From Dryomyza anilis (lineage: Eukaryota > Arthropoda > Insecta > Diptera > Dryomyzidae): a stretch of DNA of 64,000 nt. This document shows positions 33,503 through 44,141 of the stretch, one piece after another. Every line of letters starts with the position of its first letter. The first letter of the stretch is position 1. The stretch spans positions 81,958,583 to 82,022,582 of the forward strand of contig OX638130.1 in assembly GCA_951804985.1 (NCBI GenBank), given 5' to 3'. The notes under the pieces were generated by a model that was not told where the DNA came from, did no database searches, and saw nothing but the letters and a program-made list of their open reading frames with translations. The translations under genes and the position numbers were made by a program.

Positions 33503-33724
33503 CAGCCACATTTTCAAATTGAACGTAGTTAAAACTAGATGTAATTTCGTCTAAAGTCAACATATCACAAATATTTAAAATGTTTAATTAAAATGTTTAA
33601 TTGATTGTCTATCTGTATACAAAATTTAAAGACATTCGCCTGTTTTGGTTAGGAATTATAAACGTTTCGAAAATATGTAACATTTTAAACTAAGTTTAGT
33701 GCTAACTAAGTATTAAATTGGACC
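33503..33724. mobile_element. MITE family D, copy 2 (diverged)
   Basis: Starts CAGCCACATTTTCAAATTGA, has TAGTTAAAACTAGATG in place of the left palindromic block, shares TCGTCTAAAGTCAACATA with copy 3, and ends at ATTTTAAACTAAGTTTAGTG ... AAATTGGACC. It is 222 bp because of small insertions. The ends have decayed more than in copies 1 and 3. Confidence 0.65.
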
Positions 33725-35292
33725 TAAATATTCAATAGATTTTTTTAAACTTTTCTGAAAGGTAAATTAAAAAAAGAACAAAAATTCTTATAATGCATAA
33801 TCATTTTAAATGATTTTGAAATCGGGTTCTTAAAATGAATGGCTTCAGTTATCGTGAATAAACCAAAAGAACACCGTCTAACGTTGCCGCCGGTATAAAC
33901 TTGCGCCGACAAAGGTTACTATGGCACTTGCTGCCGCATGTTTGACCTTTGAACTTCGACAACGACAACGCGACAGAAACATTTTAGGTGTAATACGCAA
34001 AAATGTCGTCCTCCAAAGCCTTGAGGACAGATTTCTTGAATATTATATAAAATTAAATAGCAGACGGCAGGCAGTGAGCGCAAAACGCCTACAGCCACAA
34101 CAACAACAACAACATACCTTTTAACTGTTCGCCGTTTGTTAATGGAGCGCGATTAATGGTGCTGGTGCCGGTGGAGTCTGGTTGTCAGTGCTGCCAAATC
34201 ACGCATAAATACCTGCAAGCAAAAAGATAACAGAGTACAGAAGCTGAGTAAATTGTACAGAAAACAGAATAGAAAAACTGGCTTAGACTACAACAACATT
34301 ATTTAAATGTTGCTGTTGTTGCAGAGTTTAAGAAATTTAGATTTTAACTGCGAAGCCATTAGAAAATTAATGCCGCACATTTGAGATTTTTATGGTTTGT
34401 GCTGATTTTTATCTCTCCGATGTAACACAAAACAAGCCAACTTGTATCGGATAATAACAACAAAAATAAAAATAAAAACAACAACGAAAACCACAACAAC
34501 ATAATCATCAATTAAGTTAATTAACGCCTACACTTAAACAAAAAAGTTTATGTTTGTCGCCAGCTATTGGTTCGTTTTATTTTAGGTGGCACCTTTTGAT
34601 TGGCACCACATCCAACAATCATATATTTTTCTACACTCACGCTAATTGGCAGTGAATTCATTTAAAATTCATAAAAAACGTTTTGAATTGCACACTAATG
34701 GATTCCGAAATCACGCGCGCCCTTTTTTATATTTATGCGTTTATTTTTCTGTGAAGTTTTTGTTGGCAACAAAATCTGGCAATTAAAATCACTAAAACAA
34801 CTGGTTGGCTGATTGTGGATATAGATGCTGTAAAATTTAGAGTGACAGTTAAGCGGTTTGGTCGTGATTAAATTTGTTAATATTTGTCCATCTCTAATTA
34901 ATGGGGGGAAGAGATCAGGCATGTCAAAATGCTAAATATTGACATCACTGAGTATATGTTTGATATTATAAAAAGTATATCGTCGGTGATACTGCAAAAT
35001 CGCCTATCTACATTTTCGAATACATCTTACAAAATGAATTTTACAGAAGAAACAAAACTATTTTCAGTTTAATTCTGCATTTACATACTTCATACAAAAT
35101 TAAGTATGTCATAACTTATAATGGCAATATCTAATTTTACCGATCATCATATCATTAAAACACAAAATTAGACGATATAACATAGAACTCTACGCTCAAA
35201 AAATCAAAAATACAATACAAATTATAGTTTTTTGATAAACTTGATCTAATGTCTTAATTTCAGAGCACAACAAAAATAATCGTATATTAGTG
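33725..35292. other. Mixed stretch, no gene seen
   Basis: A GC-richer patch at 33830-34250 includes a CAA run (34097-34113) ending a 67-codon frame (33921-34124) that is probably fortuitous. The remainder is AT-rich. The block TATATCGTCGGTGATACTGC at 34976 is the second copy of the short repeat at 31994. Confidence 0.4.
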
Positions 35293-35925
35293 TTAGACAT
35301 CTGCACAAATGTATTTGAAGTTCCCTCTGCAAAATATGCACTACTGCATTCCACAGTATTATTTGCAATGGCAGTTTCCAGTATTATAGAAAAGTCTCTC
35401 CAGTATTTGTTTCATTTGTGTCAAGTAGTGTCAAGTGGTCTCAAGACATTTTATTTTCAAGACATTCAATATTTGAAAACAAACCCAATTGACACTACTG
35501 TCGCTGAAAATTCAATAAGTACAGTGAGTGAGCGAAACGAGAAACAAGTGAGAAGACGAACATTGAAAACAACATCAAATCTGCCGCTCGGCACTTAGTA
35601 CTCAGTGTCATAAACAGTTCAATTCACTATTTAAATTTATATTGCACAATATTATAGACCTATTCACTACAACTACGTCTTTTGCTTTGTTTTGACACTT
35701 CTTGTGCTTTGTTGTTGACAGCAACACATTCATTTGAGACTTCATTACAGACCTCTTCACTACAACTACGTTTTGCTATTTGTTTTGTTTTGACACTTCT
35801 TGTGCTTTGTTTTTGAGAGCAACACATTCATCTGATTTTAAAGCATAGAGTCGGCGACAGAAAATGTTTTAAAATAAAATTAGTGTCTTGAAGTGAGTTT
35901 CTAATGCATTTGTGCAGATGTCTAA
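35293..35925. mobile_element. Element family H, copy 1 (633 bp)
   Basis: Inverted ends TTAGACATCTGCACAAATGT and complement (GCATTTGTGCAGATGTCTAA). The host flanks include TAGT on both sides. It aligns in reverse complement with 58614-59639 along its full length, minus the insertion there. Copy 1 alone carries a tandem duplication with a 93-bp period (35656-35834). The 102-codon frame at 35290-35598 lies within it, is not conserved in the other copy and is not called. Confidence 0.75.
35656..35834. repeat. Tandem duplication inside element H copy 1
   Basis: Two units starting AGACCTATTCACTACAACTA (35656) and AGACCTCTTCACTACAACTA (35749), each ending near CAACACATTCATYTGA. The paralogue at 58.7 kb has one unit. 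Confidence 0.85.
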
Positions 35926-36508
35926 TTAGTATGATATTTCGATAGACTTTTTATCGCGAATTCATATATATGTGAGAATTTCAGTTATTATGTAAAAAAA
36001 AAAAGACTCGTGTTTTCCAATATATTTGGGACTATTACTTTTGCACCAGTTTGTCTTTAATCTCAGCATTTAAATTTTCATAAAACAAAGTAAGATGATA
36101 CATAGAATTAAGGATTTAGTTTGACACATAATAAAAATTCTTATTTAATTATGAAAATCATTTATGTTATGCAATAAATAATTCAAATTTATAATTTTTG
36201 AGTTCGACTGGTCATAACTTTGGACAGATCAACCCCAAAATCATTGGATTTATTTCAAAATATTAGCTGAAATATTCTCAAATGAATATATACAGAAATC
36301 AAGCAAAAAACTCAAATCAGTGAATTGTCCAAAATGTATAGAAACATACAAGAATTGCTGTTATTCAATAATTCCATAATTCAATAATTAAAAACTGACT
36401 AATAGGTATTGATTAGAATCATAAAATCATTCGGAATATCGTAAATAGAAAATAAATCAAACATTTGTTGTCCAATGCTATTTTTTAATATGTAAGGTAT
36501 CGTCGGTA
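35926..36508. other. AT-rich stretch, nothing seen
   Basis: No frame or recurring repeat. Confidence 0.4.
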
Positions 36509-36665
36509 GCCGCGGTGACTCAGTAGTTAGTGCGTTGGACTGCGAGCCGAAAGGTCCCCGGTTCAAGCCTGGACTGGGGCTAACAACATCTTTTCATAGA
36601 AACATTTTTCGCGCTACCTCTCGGCAGTAAATGACTAACCTACGAGAGTAAAACATTGCATATAA
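36509..36665 (+). mobile_element. tRNA-derived SINE-1, best head
   Basis: The head resembles a tRNA 5' region: GCGGTGACTCAGTAGTTAGT (A-box-like), then GACTGCGAGCCGAAAGGTCC and CCGGTTCAAGCCT (B-box-like, 36558-36570). The body follows with TTTTCATAGAAACATTTTTC, CGCTACCTCTCGGCAGTAAA and AACCTACGAGAGTAAAA. The 3' third seen in other copies is missing, replaced by SINE-2 in the opposite orientation. Confidence 0.75.
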
Positions 36666-36797
36666 AAGGCGCCGTTCAAATTCGGCAGATATATTCGTTA
36701 CGTCACCTCGAACGCCCTAGCCCATGCTGTGATTGGAACCCGAGACCTTTAGAATGCAAGTCCAGTGCGTATACCGCTGGACTGCTGAAGCCGTGAT
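36666..36797 (-). mobile_element. tRNA-derived SINE-2, best copy
   Basis: On the minus strand: GGCTTCAGCAGTCCAGCGGT (A-box-like), ATACGCACTGGACTTGCATT, then AAGGTCTCGGGTTCCAATC (B-box-like), and CATGGGCTAGGGCGTTCGAG. Partial copies lie at 30105-30180 and 42850-42925. It converges on SINE-1, so the two heads face each other. Confidence 0.65.
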
Positions 36798-37130
36798 ACA
36801 CAAAAACTTAAATCACATGATTGACAAAGTTGTATAAATTTCAGTTTGGATCAACGCAAAAATTGATGTTTATATTTGAAACTCGATTCGTCAACATAAA
36901 TCGACGAAAATAAATGATGCTCTTTAAATTTTTGTTCTGAGACTGATAACAAATAAAAAATTTTATTAATACAAATTTGCGTCAACAGGAAATTTCTCAC
37001 CATTTATTGAAACTTGTCACATTTGCGTTGATTGTTGATGTTTTGCAGCAATCGTGATATTTTAGCTCTTATTTAAACTTTAAAAAATATATTTTTTTTT
37101 AAGTTCAAAATTCATATTACCAAATAATTT
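36798..37130. other. AT-rich stretch, nothing seen
   Basis: No supported feature. Confidence 0.4.
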
Positions 37131-38310
37131 TCAGTGCATGAGTACAAAAGTCGATGCACCCCAGATTTGTTTGACATTTTAATTGATGTACAACAAAAAC
37201 ATGAGCTCTCCCTCATCAGGACGCACTCGCCTATCGAAAAACACAAATATCCCATCATCAAGTTCGGCTGCGGCACGAAGACAAGAGCCCATAATTATTA
37301 TGCATTATGCACGCTTCAATTGACATAAAATTTTTTATTACGCAGATCATCGTCTATAACTTGCGAACGAGCAGGAGCATCACATAAAATACTTCAATAA
37401 ATTAATTTCCGCTCATACTTGCAGCAGTAGCAAGAAACAATAAAAAATTGTATAGAAAGTACAACAAAAGAAAAATCGTAACATGCCAAAAATTCACAAA
37501 AAAATTATATATTCACTTGACGTTATAGTAAATTAAATCAACAACTTTTGGTCATGTCCTTGCAGACGAAAATACTGGGGGGCAGGACAGAACAGGACCA
37601 GGCCAGACCAAACAAAACGAAACAACAGAAAAAAAGAAAGGCGGCTGGTAGAGCAAAAAGAGGGCGCATTTTGAAGAAAAATATAAGAACACATTGAAAG
37701 GAAAAGGTAAGGCAAGAAAACAGTATGAAACGGACCGGCTCGGCTGTCTGTCTGTCCAATCGTTAAACTGTCCGCAACAATGCGATGAAAATGTTAGAAC
37801 TCGACAATGACGACGTTGATGATGTTGTTACCGTCACAGCAGCATCAGCAAAAGTTGAAGCAACGACAACGACGTTTAATGAAATAACGTAAGCGTAAAG
37901 TTATCGCAGTGCTATGTAACGGAACGGAACAGTACAGCACAGAACGAAACGCAACGCAATGTAACGCTACGTTACGCAATGCCAATGCCATGTAATGTCC
38001 GAAACTTTTCCACCCCGATTTCATTAGAGAAATGAAAATAGCTGAGAGTGAAAAACATCAGATGTTCGACAGAGGGGGAGGATGAGGAGGTTGAAAGGGA
38101 AGGTGCATGTACAGTTGTAAAAGTTGGCAGCAAAGCAATTACTTTATTTAGAGCAAAATTGACAAAAGTACGAAGGGAAATGAGGACTCTTAACCGAACC
38201 GAACCGAACAGCATAACAACCACCCACCACCCTTGCCTAATAGTTTGCATTCCGAACGTTTTTGACAAATCAAGTGAATTATGCAAAGTTTGATTTTAGT
38301 TCGGACAAGG
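37130..38310. other. GC-richer, A-skewed island, no confident gene
   Basis: Simple-sequence tracts of GGACAGAACAGG/GAACGAAACGCAACG type occur at 37585-37620, 37918-37978 and 38195-38212. Minus-strand frames of 60-104 codons are Phe/Ser/Leu-rich and explained by the A-skew of the plus strand. Confidence 0.5.
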
Positions 38311-39428
38311 GTTACTTACCGCTCACTCGAAAACTTATTATGAAAATGCAATTTTCTGCAAAAGCTATACAAGTAATTCGAAGAGTATATAGGGTCGCCG
38401 ATTTGTAGGGGGTAGCCTTATAGAAGGAGAAATACACACAAATAATAGAATTGTATAGCAAACTCAAATGCGATGACGTGCCAAATATGCAAGTGTCCCT
38501 AAAAAGCAACGTCCGTCCTCCTTTCAATTTATATTTTTTTCATACTTTTCATATACCACCCACTGACTAAGGGTAACTAACCTGATTGAACAAAAATGGT
38601 TGGTGGTTCAAAAGGGTGGAAATTAAATGCGCGTTGTCGACAGCACACTTTGCGACTTTTGATTAATGACTTTCTTCGAGTTGACATTTTGTGTCAGCAC
38701 TTTTCAATTCGATAAAAATCAACCAGTAAACTAAATAAAAAATAATAAAAAAAAACGATTTTGATACAAAGGAGACATTTTGTTAAAAACTTTTATAAAA
38801 AATATAAAATCTATTTTAAAAAGGTATTATTATATTTATTATAACAAAACATTATTTAAATAATGCAGAAAAAACCACAAGAATTCAATAATCAAAGTCC
38901 TTCGGCAGCTCCATACATTCTTTAGCAGTTTTCCGACTTTTTTGCGCTTAGCATTATTACATCGGGAACATTGTTATCCGCAGCATCAATAATTCAAAGC
39001 ATTGGCCCTTGAATATTACGTTCTTTGACGCGAAGCCGTTTTCCCCCAAATTCTATACAAAAATTTCTTTGTTTCGAATTCGCTTTACGGCTTTACGTTT
39101 TCCCTTACGTTCAACTTTTGTGTAAAACGTGAGATTGATTGGCGGCGCCAAAACAAGGACGAAAAAAAAACATAAAAAATATCACAAATTAATTAGAATT
39201 CAAGGTTTTTTTCTCCTTTTTGAAATTAATACAATGGCATAAACATAAAAAGCATAATGAAGCAGCATTTTGTTTAGATTTATTTGTATCAGCCTTATTA
39301 GTTCCTCTAATTAGATCTTTAGATTAAGATTATTGTAATTTACATTTGAGTATTTAAATAAAATGAATTAAATTAAATTGCGTAAAGGTAACAGTTAGAA
39401 AATTTGAAATAAATGTAGTACAATCAAA
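38311..39428. other. AT-rich stretch, no gene seen
   Basis: No supported feature; one 71-codon minus-strand frame (38312-38527) without domain. Confidence 0.45.
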
Positions 39429-39662
39429 TATATCGTCGTTGATGAAAAACTTAAATTTCGAGTTTGTTGAATAATATTATAAAAAGTTATTGATGCATTT
39501 TTAAAGTTGAAATATCAATTGATAGATTTACATTTTCTTATCATGTGGTATACAAATTGACATCATCGATTAAAAATTGACAGATATATAAAGATTTTTG
39601 TAAATTAATATTTGTCATTTTGAAAATGTATTTGGTGAGTTTTCGTTGTACAACGACGATAT
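39429..39662. mobile_element. MITE family C, copy 2
   Basis: Interior nearly collinear with copy 3 (TTAAATTTCGAGTTTGTTGA, then TTGATGCATTTTTAAAGTTG). The right end is intact (GGTGAGTTTTCGTTGTACAA, then CGACGAT), but the left end lacks most of the arm (ATCGTCGTTGATGAAAAAC), a deletion of about 33 bp relative to copy 3. It is therefore probably immobile. Confidence 0.8.
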
Positions 39663-39777
39663 TATGTTCACAATTTCAAGCAGTTTATATTAGTTTCATA
39701 AAATATCGAATAGGAAAGCCAATTTTTACTTTTTCATGTCGCCTAGACGACATTTGTTTAGCAATTAATTAGTTTTC

Positions 39778-39987
39778 ATGTTGAACTTAATCCCACGCAT
39801 GTTGGCTAAATTACAAACAAATTATTTAAGAGCCAATGGTGCCATGGTGCCAGAAGACACCATAACATATGGGCCTCCCGGCTTTGTATATGATACAAAA
39901 GGCGCCAGTCCATTTTCACTGAGAATATGGCATAGCGCCCATTACTATAATTCAAGTATTTACTTTACTTTTAATGAAGACTGTTAG
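39778..39987 (+). CDS. Hypothetical short frame, 69 codons, unidentified
   Basis: The middle of this frame has a coding-like codon mix (GCC ATG GTG CCA GAA GAC ACC, GGG CCT CCC GGC) in very AT-rich surroundings. The product would begin with a stretch free of acidic residues and containing Arg and Lys (MLNLIPRMLAKLQTNYLRAN), as seen in mitochondrial presequences, followed by MVPEDTITYGPPGFVYDTKG and SPFSLRIWHSAHYY. I recognise no family. It could be a decayed retrocopy, a terminal exon or chance. No promoter or polyadenylation signal is convincing. Confidence 0.25.
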   Translation: MLNLIPRMLAKLQTNYLRANGAMVPEDTITYGPPGFVYDTKGASPFSLRIWHSAHYYNSSIYFTFNEDC

Positions 39988-40027
39988 AAAAATCCTATAC
40001 AAATTCATTTTTATATTATTTTATACT

Positions 40028-40535
40028 AGAGGGATTCATGTTAACAGTGTAAACTTCATAAATTGTAAAAAAAATCGTTTGTTATAGAACATAACACAAA
40101 ATTTTGTTAGAGAATATTTTGCGAACAACTTTAAAATTATTGTAGTAAACATTAAGGGAATTCATATCAATGGCGTAAATTTATAATCTCGTTTAAAAAT
40201 AAATTTACGCGTAATTTGATTTGAATCCACTCATTTCGTGTAATATTTTTTCAAAACATTTGATGAACTTTAATTTTTAGGCAAATCAATTAAAATGGGA
40301 CTAAGTAGTACAACACAATTTAGTAAACAAATATTTATTACAAAAATATATAGTTTTATTGACAACTATCGAAATCTATTTATGAAAATATATTTACGTG
40401 TTTTCTACATAAAAAACGACAAATACATTTATAGGTTACTCTAGAAATTTTCGAATAAAAGTTTTACGTAAATTTCTACTATTTACGAAGATTGCTCTAT
40501 TTACGAGTTTTACGCGGTTGATATGAATACTCTTA
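40028..40535. mobile_element. Element J with compound inverted ends
   Basis: Four related termini are present. Two point right: AGAGGGATTCATGTTAACAG followed by TGTAAAC at 40028, and TAAGGGAATTCATATCAATG followed by GCGTAAA at 40153. Two point left: TTTACGCGTAATTTGATTTG followed by AATCCACTC ending about 40236, and TTTTACGCGGTTGATATGAA followed by TACTCTTA ending 40535. The outer and inner pairs suggest a palindromic MITE that inserted into or fused with a related copy. No coding capacity. Confidence 0.55.
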
Positions 40536-42830
40536 TTATTTAAGTGTTATACTAATCGTACTTTATTTTCATTAATGATGTTTAAAAGATGATAAATGGG
40601 TTACAAATTCATGCATTTGAATTGCAATTTCCTTTCATGATGTCTCGTAAACTAATTTTTTTACACAAGTAATCAAATTTTTTTATTGCAGCGTCACGTT
40701 TTCTGTTTCTAATATCAAAAAGATAATTTCATTAATGTCTTTTAATGGAATACTAATAATAAAAGAAGTACAATAGAAGGGGAATTGTGAAATGGGCTGA
40801 AAAACTGTAGCCATTTTCGAAATCACATATATAAACAAGACAGTGATTAAAATAAAAATTAAAGTGAAGTATTGAAAGAAAAAACTACCAGAAATTAACT
40901 GATTTAGCTTAAAAATTATCCATCAATTTATAAAAGATTTATTCATTGTGCTCTCATAAACTAAACATACCTACTCATTATTTACCGTTTGTTTATTGTT
41001 GGCAAAACAAAAAAGACGAAGACGGCGACAAATGTCAGCTGTCGAAAAATGGGGGAAACCGACAAGTAACATGATTTTCATTGCGCTATTTTCGAGAGAC
41101 ACTCACTCCGTTTTTATGCTATTTTAAGGAGACACAAACATAAAATAAAAACACATAACTTGCGTGTAAAACGCAAGTATAGATGAAGAAATTTCCATTT
41201 TTGACGCCGCAATTCATGGCGCGACCACAAAATTGTTCCCAACCAGAACGAGTAGAAAATAAATTTATATCAAAAGAATATTCGTGAATATAAATGAGTT
41301 GTGTGTGTTCTTGTGTTGGGGGCGTTCGAGGCGTTTGGGGAAGAAATAAAAGACAAATAAAAACGACACTTGCGACGCTTTTGTCTGTTGTGTACAAAGT
41401 ACAGGGCAGGGAAAGGATTCATTTTGAAATATGAGCGGTAAATATTTGGAAAAAAACAAAACAAAAATGGGAAATGATGGCACATGCCAGCATGATTAAG
41501 AGGGTTTGTATACAAAACATTTTCGAGGGGGACCATAATGGGTGGGAGGAGACACGTGTATGTTAATTAGCACTGTTTGAGATGGGAGGAAGTCAGGGAT
41601 TAGTACGGAAGTTTCTCAAAATTAAATTAAGTTAATTTGTATTTCTTACAGAATTTGTTTACTTTAAAAATATTTAAAGTACTAGAAAACCATTTTTCTG
41701 AAAAGCAATTAGAGGGATTTGTGGCCTTGAAGGTTCAAATGGTCTTATGTAGCAACATAAACACATTTAAACCATTAACTAGTGTGTAATACAATTATGG
41801 TAGGTACTTTATATTTATGTGTAGCATGTATTTTATTTTGCTCGGCACCTTTATTCGCCGAACGACCACAACAGCGGAAAATTCGCGTGCTGCCCCGCTA
41901 TTAGCCAAACGGCCAACTGCTCTGGCAAAGGGACTGGTAGAAAAAAAATATATATAGCACTGATTGTGTGCCACTTTGATACCACTACCTTAAAACACAA
42001 ATAACAACGAATTCTATAAAATAAAACTCACGAGAAGTGCATGAGAAGTGTAAACGTACAGAAAATAATTTAGAAAATAAAATAACCATTCATTCCATTC
42101 CTTCCATTCAGTCATTCCTCAGGTGTTTGCTCGTAAAGCAAACACTCATTCAACTTGGCACGAGATGTGTTTAATCTAAAATGTGATCGCAGCACTGGGC
42201 TGTGTTTAATGCACACACATAGGACTCACACGTGAGTGGGATGTTGTGATAAACAGCAACAGCAAATTTAATTTTTAAAATATGTATTTAACAGGAAAAC
42301 ACGCAGAGTTTTCATAGAGTTTATAAAAGCAGTTATGGAAAATTAATTTGGAAACATTTTGGATTTTGAAGTCATTCTTAAATGACACACTTAAGCTCAC
42401 AAAAAGCTAAACATTTTCTTTTAATTAACAGTTTAAATTAACTACTTAGCTAACGGCAGAATATAAAATTCCTTAAATATATGACCAATGTGACTAAGTT
42501 CCCATGCCTTACTTCTTACTAATTCTTAAGATTTTTTATTTTTCTTATATCCGTCGAATATATTCTAATGTCAAGAATATAAACAGTTTGAAATAAAAAA
42601 ATATCGTACGTTTAAATTTAAATTTCTATACTTAAAAGTGCACAATACGTAAGGAACTTCAAGTCCGTGGTAGAAATTGAGATATGTTCATGATCAGGAA
42701 CTGATCATTATATTTTTACCTTGTCATAAACCGAAGAGAGCTTTGTTTTTTTTTTTTTTTTGTATATTTTGTTATATGATATAAATGTTATATGTATTAA
42801 GGTCCTCAGCACTCAGACATATTTGCAACC
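40536..42830. other. AT-rich stretch, no gene seen
   Basis: Only fortuitous minus-strand frames (41119-41397, 41265-41536) in A-skewed DNA. A small 7-bp-stem hairpin (ACTTGCG...CGCAAGT) lies at 41158-41178. GTGGTAGAAATTGAGA near 42667 followed by GATCAGGAACTGATCATT may be a family E remnant. Confidence 0.45.
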
Positions 42831-42849
42831 ATTGTAGTTTAAATCTATT

Positions 42850-42925
42850 CTATGCGATTTGCGGTAAATATAAACGCCTATACCCAAGCTAGGATTCGAC
42901 CCCGCGAAATGTTGGAAAATTAATG
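42850..42925 (-). mobile_element. SINE-2 fragment
   Basis: On the minus strand, ACATTTCGCGGGGTCGAATC followed by CTAGCTTGGGTATAGGCGTT corresponds to the B-box and start of the body of SINE-2 at 36666-36797. Confidence 0.5.
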
Positions 42926-43062
42926 TATAAAGTTTGAATTGCTTTAAAAATCAGTAAACATTTTTTTTTATTTTGATTCATTCATCAATAAACATAACGT
43001 ATATAAAATATCTTTTGATTTGGACAACCTTCTGAATTATAAATGTGGATTTTGTGTACCTA

Positions 43063-43896
43063 CCCTAGTAGAAATTTGCCCGATGCGCCATCGGGAAATG
43101 ATCTGGTTTTCGTTGGGTAAGCCCTATTAGAGAAAATATGATCATTGCCTTTGCATGCCCTTATCATGCTTACCATAGCAGGGTTTACATTATCTGAACA
43201 GTCAATGTTCCCGATCATAGCTACATTATTTGTTCCTCATAACGAAATTAGTATCAGGCAATGATCGAGATTAATGAGAGAAACCCTATTATGTTCGGGC
43301 TCAGACAAGGCAATTGTCGGGTAAATATTAAAATGGGGAATTGCCCGATTAGTACATGATCATGGCCTGAGGTCAATACTTGATCAGGACACTGCATTAC
43401 AAGGACATTATGGGCCTCGTCATACCCGATCACCTCAAATAATGACATGATCACATTGACATGTTTGTTTTTAAAGCAGCTATCGATTGGTATCAGTATT
43501 TAAAAATATTTTTTCGAAATTTTGTTATTTGCAAGAAAAATGTTTGACGAATTATTGACGAAATATTGATGCCACTCGATAGTTGCTTTAAAAACAAACA
43601 ATTCATGCCTTTACACCAATATTTTATCTTGTACCAGTAAAAAGTTATGGCACAAGAACGAAAAGATTCGCCCTTTTGGCATGAAAAGATTTGCAATTTT
43701 TCAAATTCACCCTGTAGGTTTTGTCTTTTGTGGCTAGAAATATCCGAAAAAAATCACACACTATTTTGGCACAACTGCATTTAGAAATGTAAAAAAAAAC
43801 GCAAATGTCAAAAATAACACATTCACCCCTTTTGCATGATAGTGACGATATGGCCATGATCAGGTTTTCCTTAATAGACTAAATTTCCACTCGAGG
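43063..43896. mobile_element. MITE family E, copy 2, carrying nested MITE G
   Basis: The left end CCCTAGTAGAAATTTGCCCG and the following blocks up to CCTCAAATAATGACATGATC are collinear with copy 1. Compared with copy 1, MITE G (43457-43605) and about 250 bp of extra sequence lie before the decayed right end (TAAATTTCCACTCGAGG). No coding capacity; the minus-strand frames inside are fortuitous. Confidence 0.65.
43457..43605. mobile_element. MITE family G (about 149 bp), nested in family E
   Basis: Inverted ends of about 40 bp: TGTTTGTTTTTAAAGCAGCT continuing ATCGATTGGTATCAGTATT at left, and the complement of TGTTTGTTTTTAAAGCAACT continuing ATCGAGTGGCATCAATATT at right, with only a few mismatches. 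The unpaired centre is about 60 bp. Confidence 0.8.
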
Positions 43897-43929
43897 TTGG
43901 ACGGGCACGACAATGGACCCAACCGCTTA

Positions 43930-44141
43930 GTAATAATAGTTTGGCGCAACAGCTCTGAAGAATTCTAGGACTGAACTCACTCACCATTTGAGCTGTGCGT
44001 GGTATATTTGCACTCAAATGGTAGGACCAACATTTCCAAATTCGAACGGAAGGGTGTAACAGTTTTTTCAATGCAAATTTACTATCGCAATATTTACAAG
44101 TCGAGCTAGAATAGAAAAATATTTTCTATTTAAAAATGTTC
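43930..44141 (-). mobile_element. tRNA-derived SINE-1, diverged 3' part
   Basis: On the minus strand the tail blocks GGTCCTACCATTTGAGTGCA, then ATACCACGCACAGCTC, AATGGTGAGTGAGTTCAGTC and GTTGCGCCAAACTATTATTA match the copy at 50109-50336. The centre is decayed, and the AAATAGAAAATATTTTTCTA block marks the body. Confidence 0.6.

Noticed and set aside
35290..35598. 102-codon plus-strand frame
   Set aside because: It lies inside MITE-like element H, starts at its very edge and is not preserved in the second copy.
36509..36580. tRNA-like sequence as a genuine tRNA gene
   Set aside because: The acceptor stem does not close, and the same head is followed by a shared non-tRNA body in other copies, so it is a SINE head.
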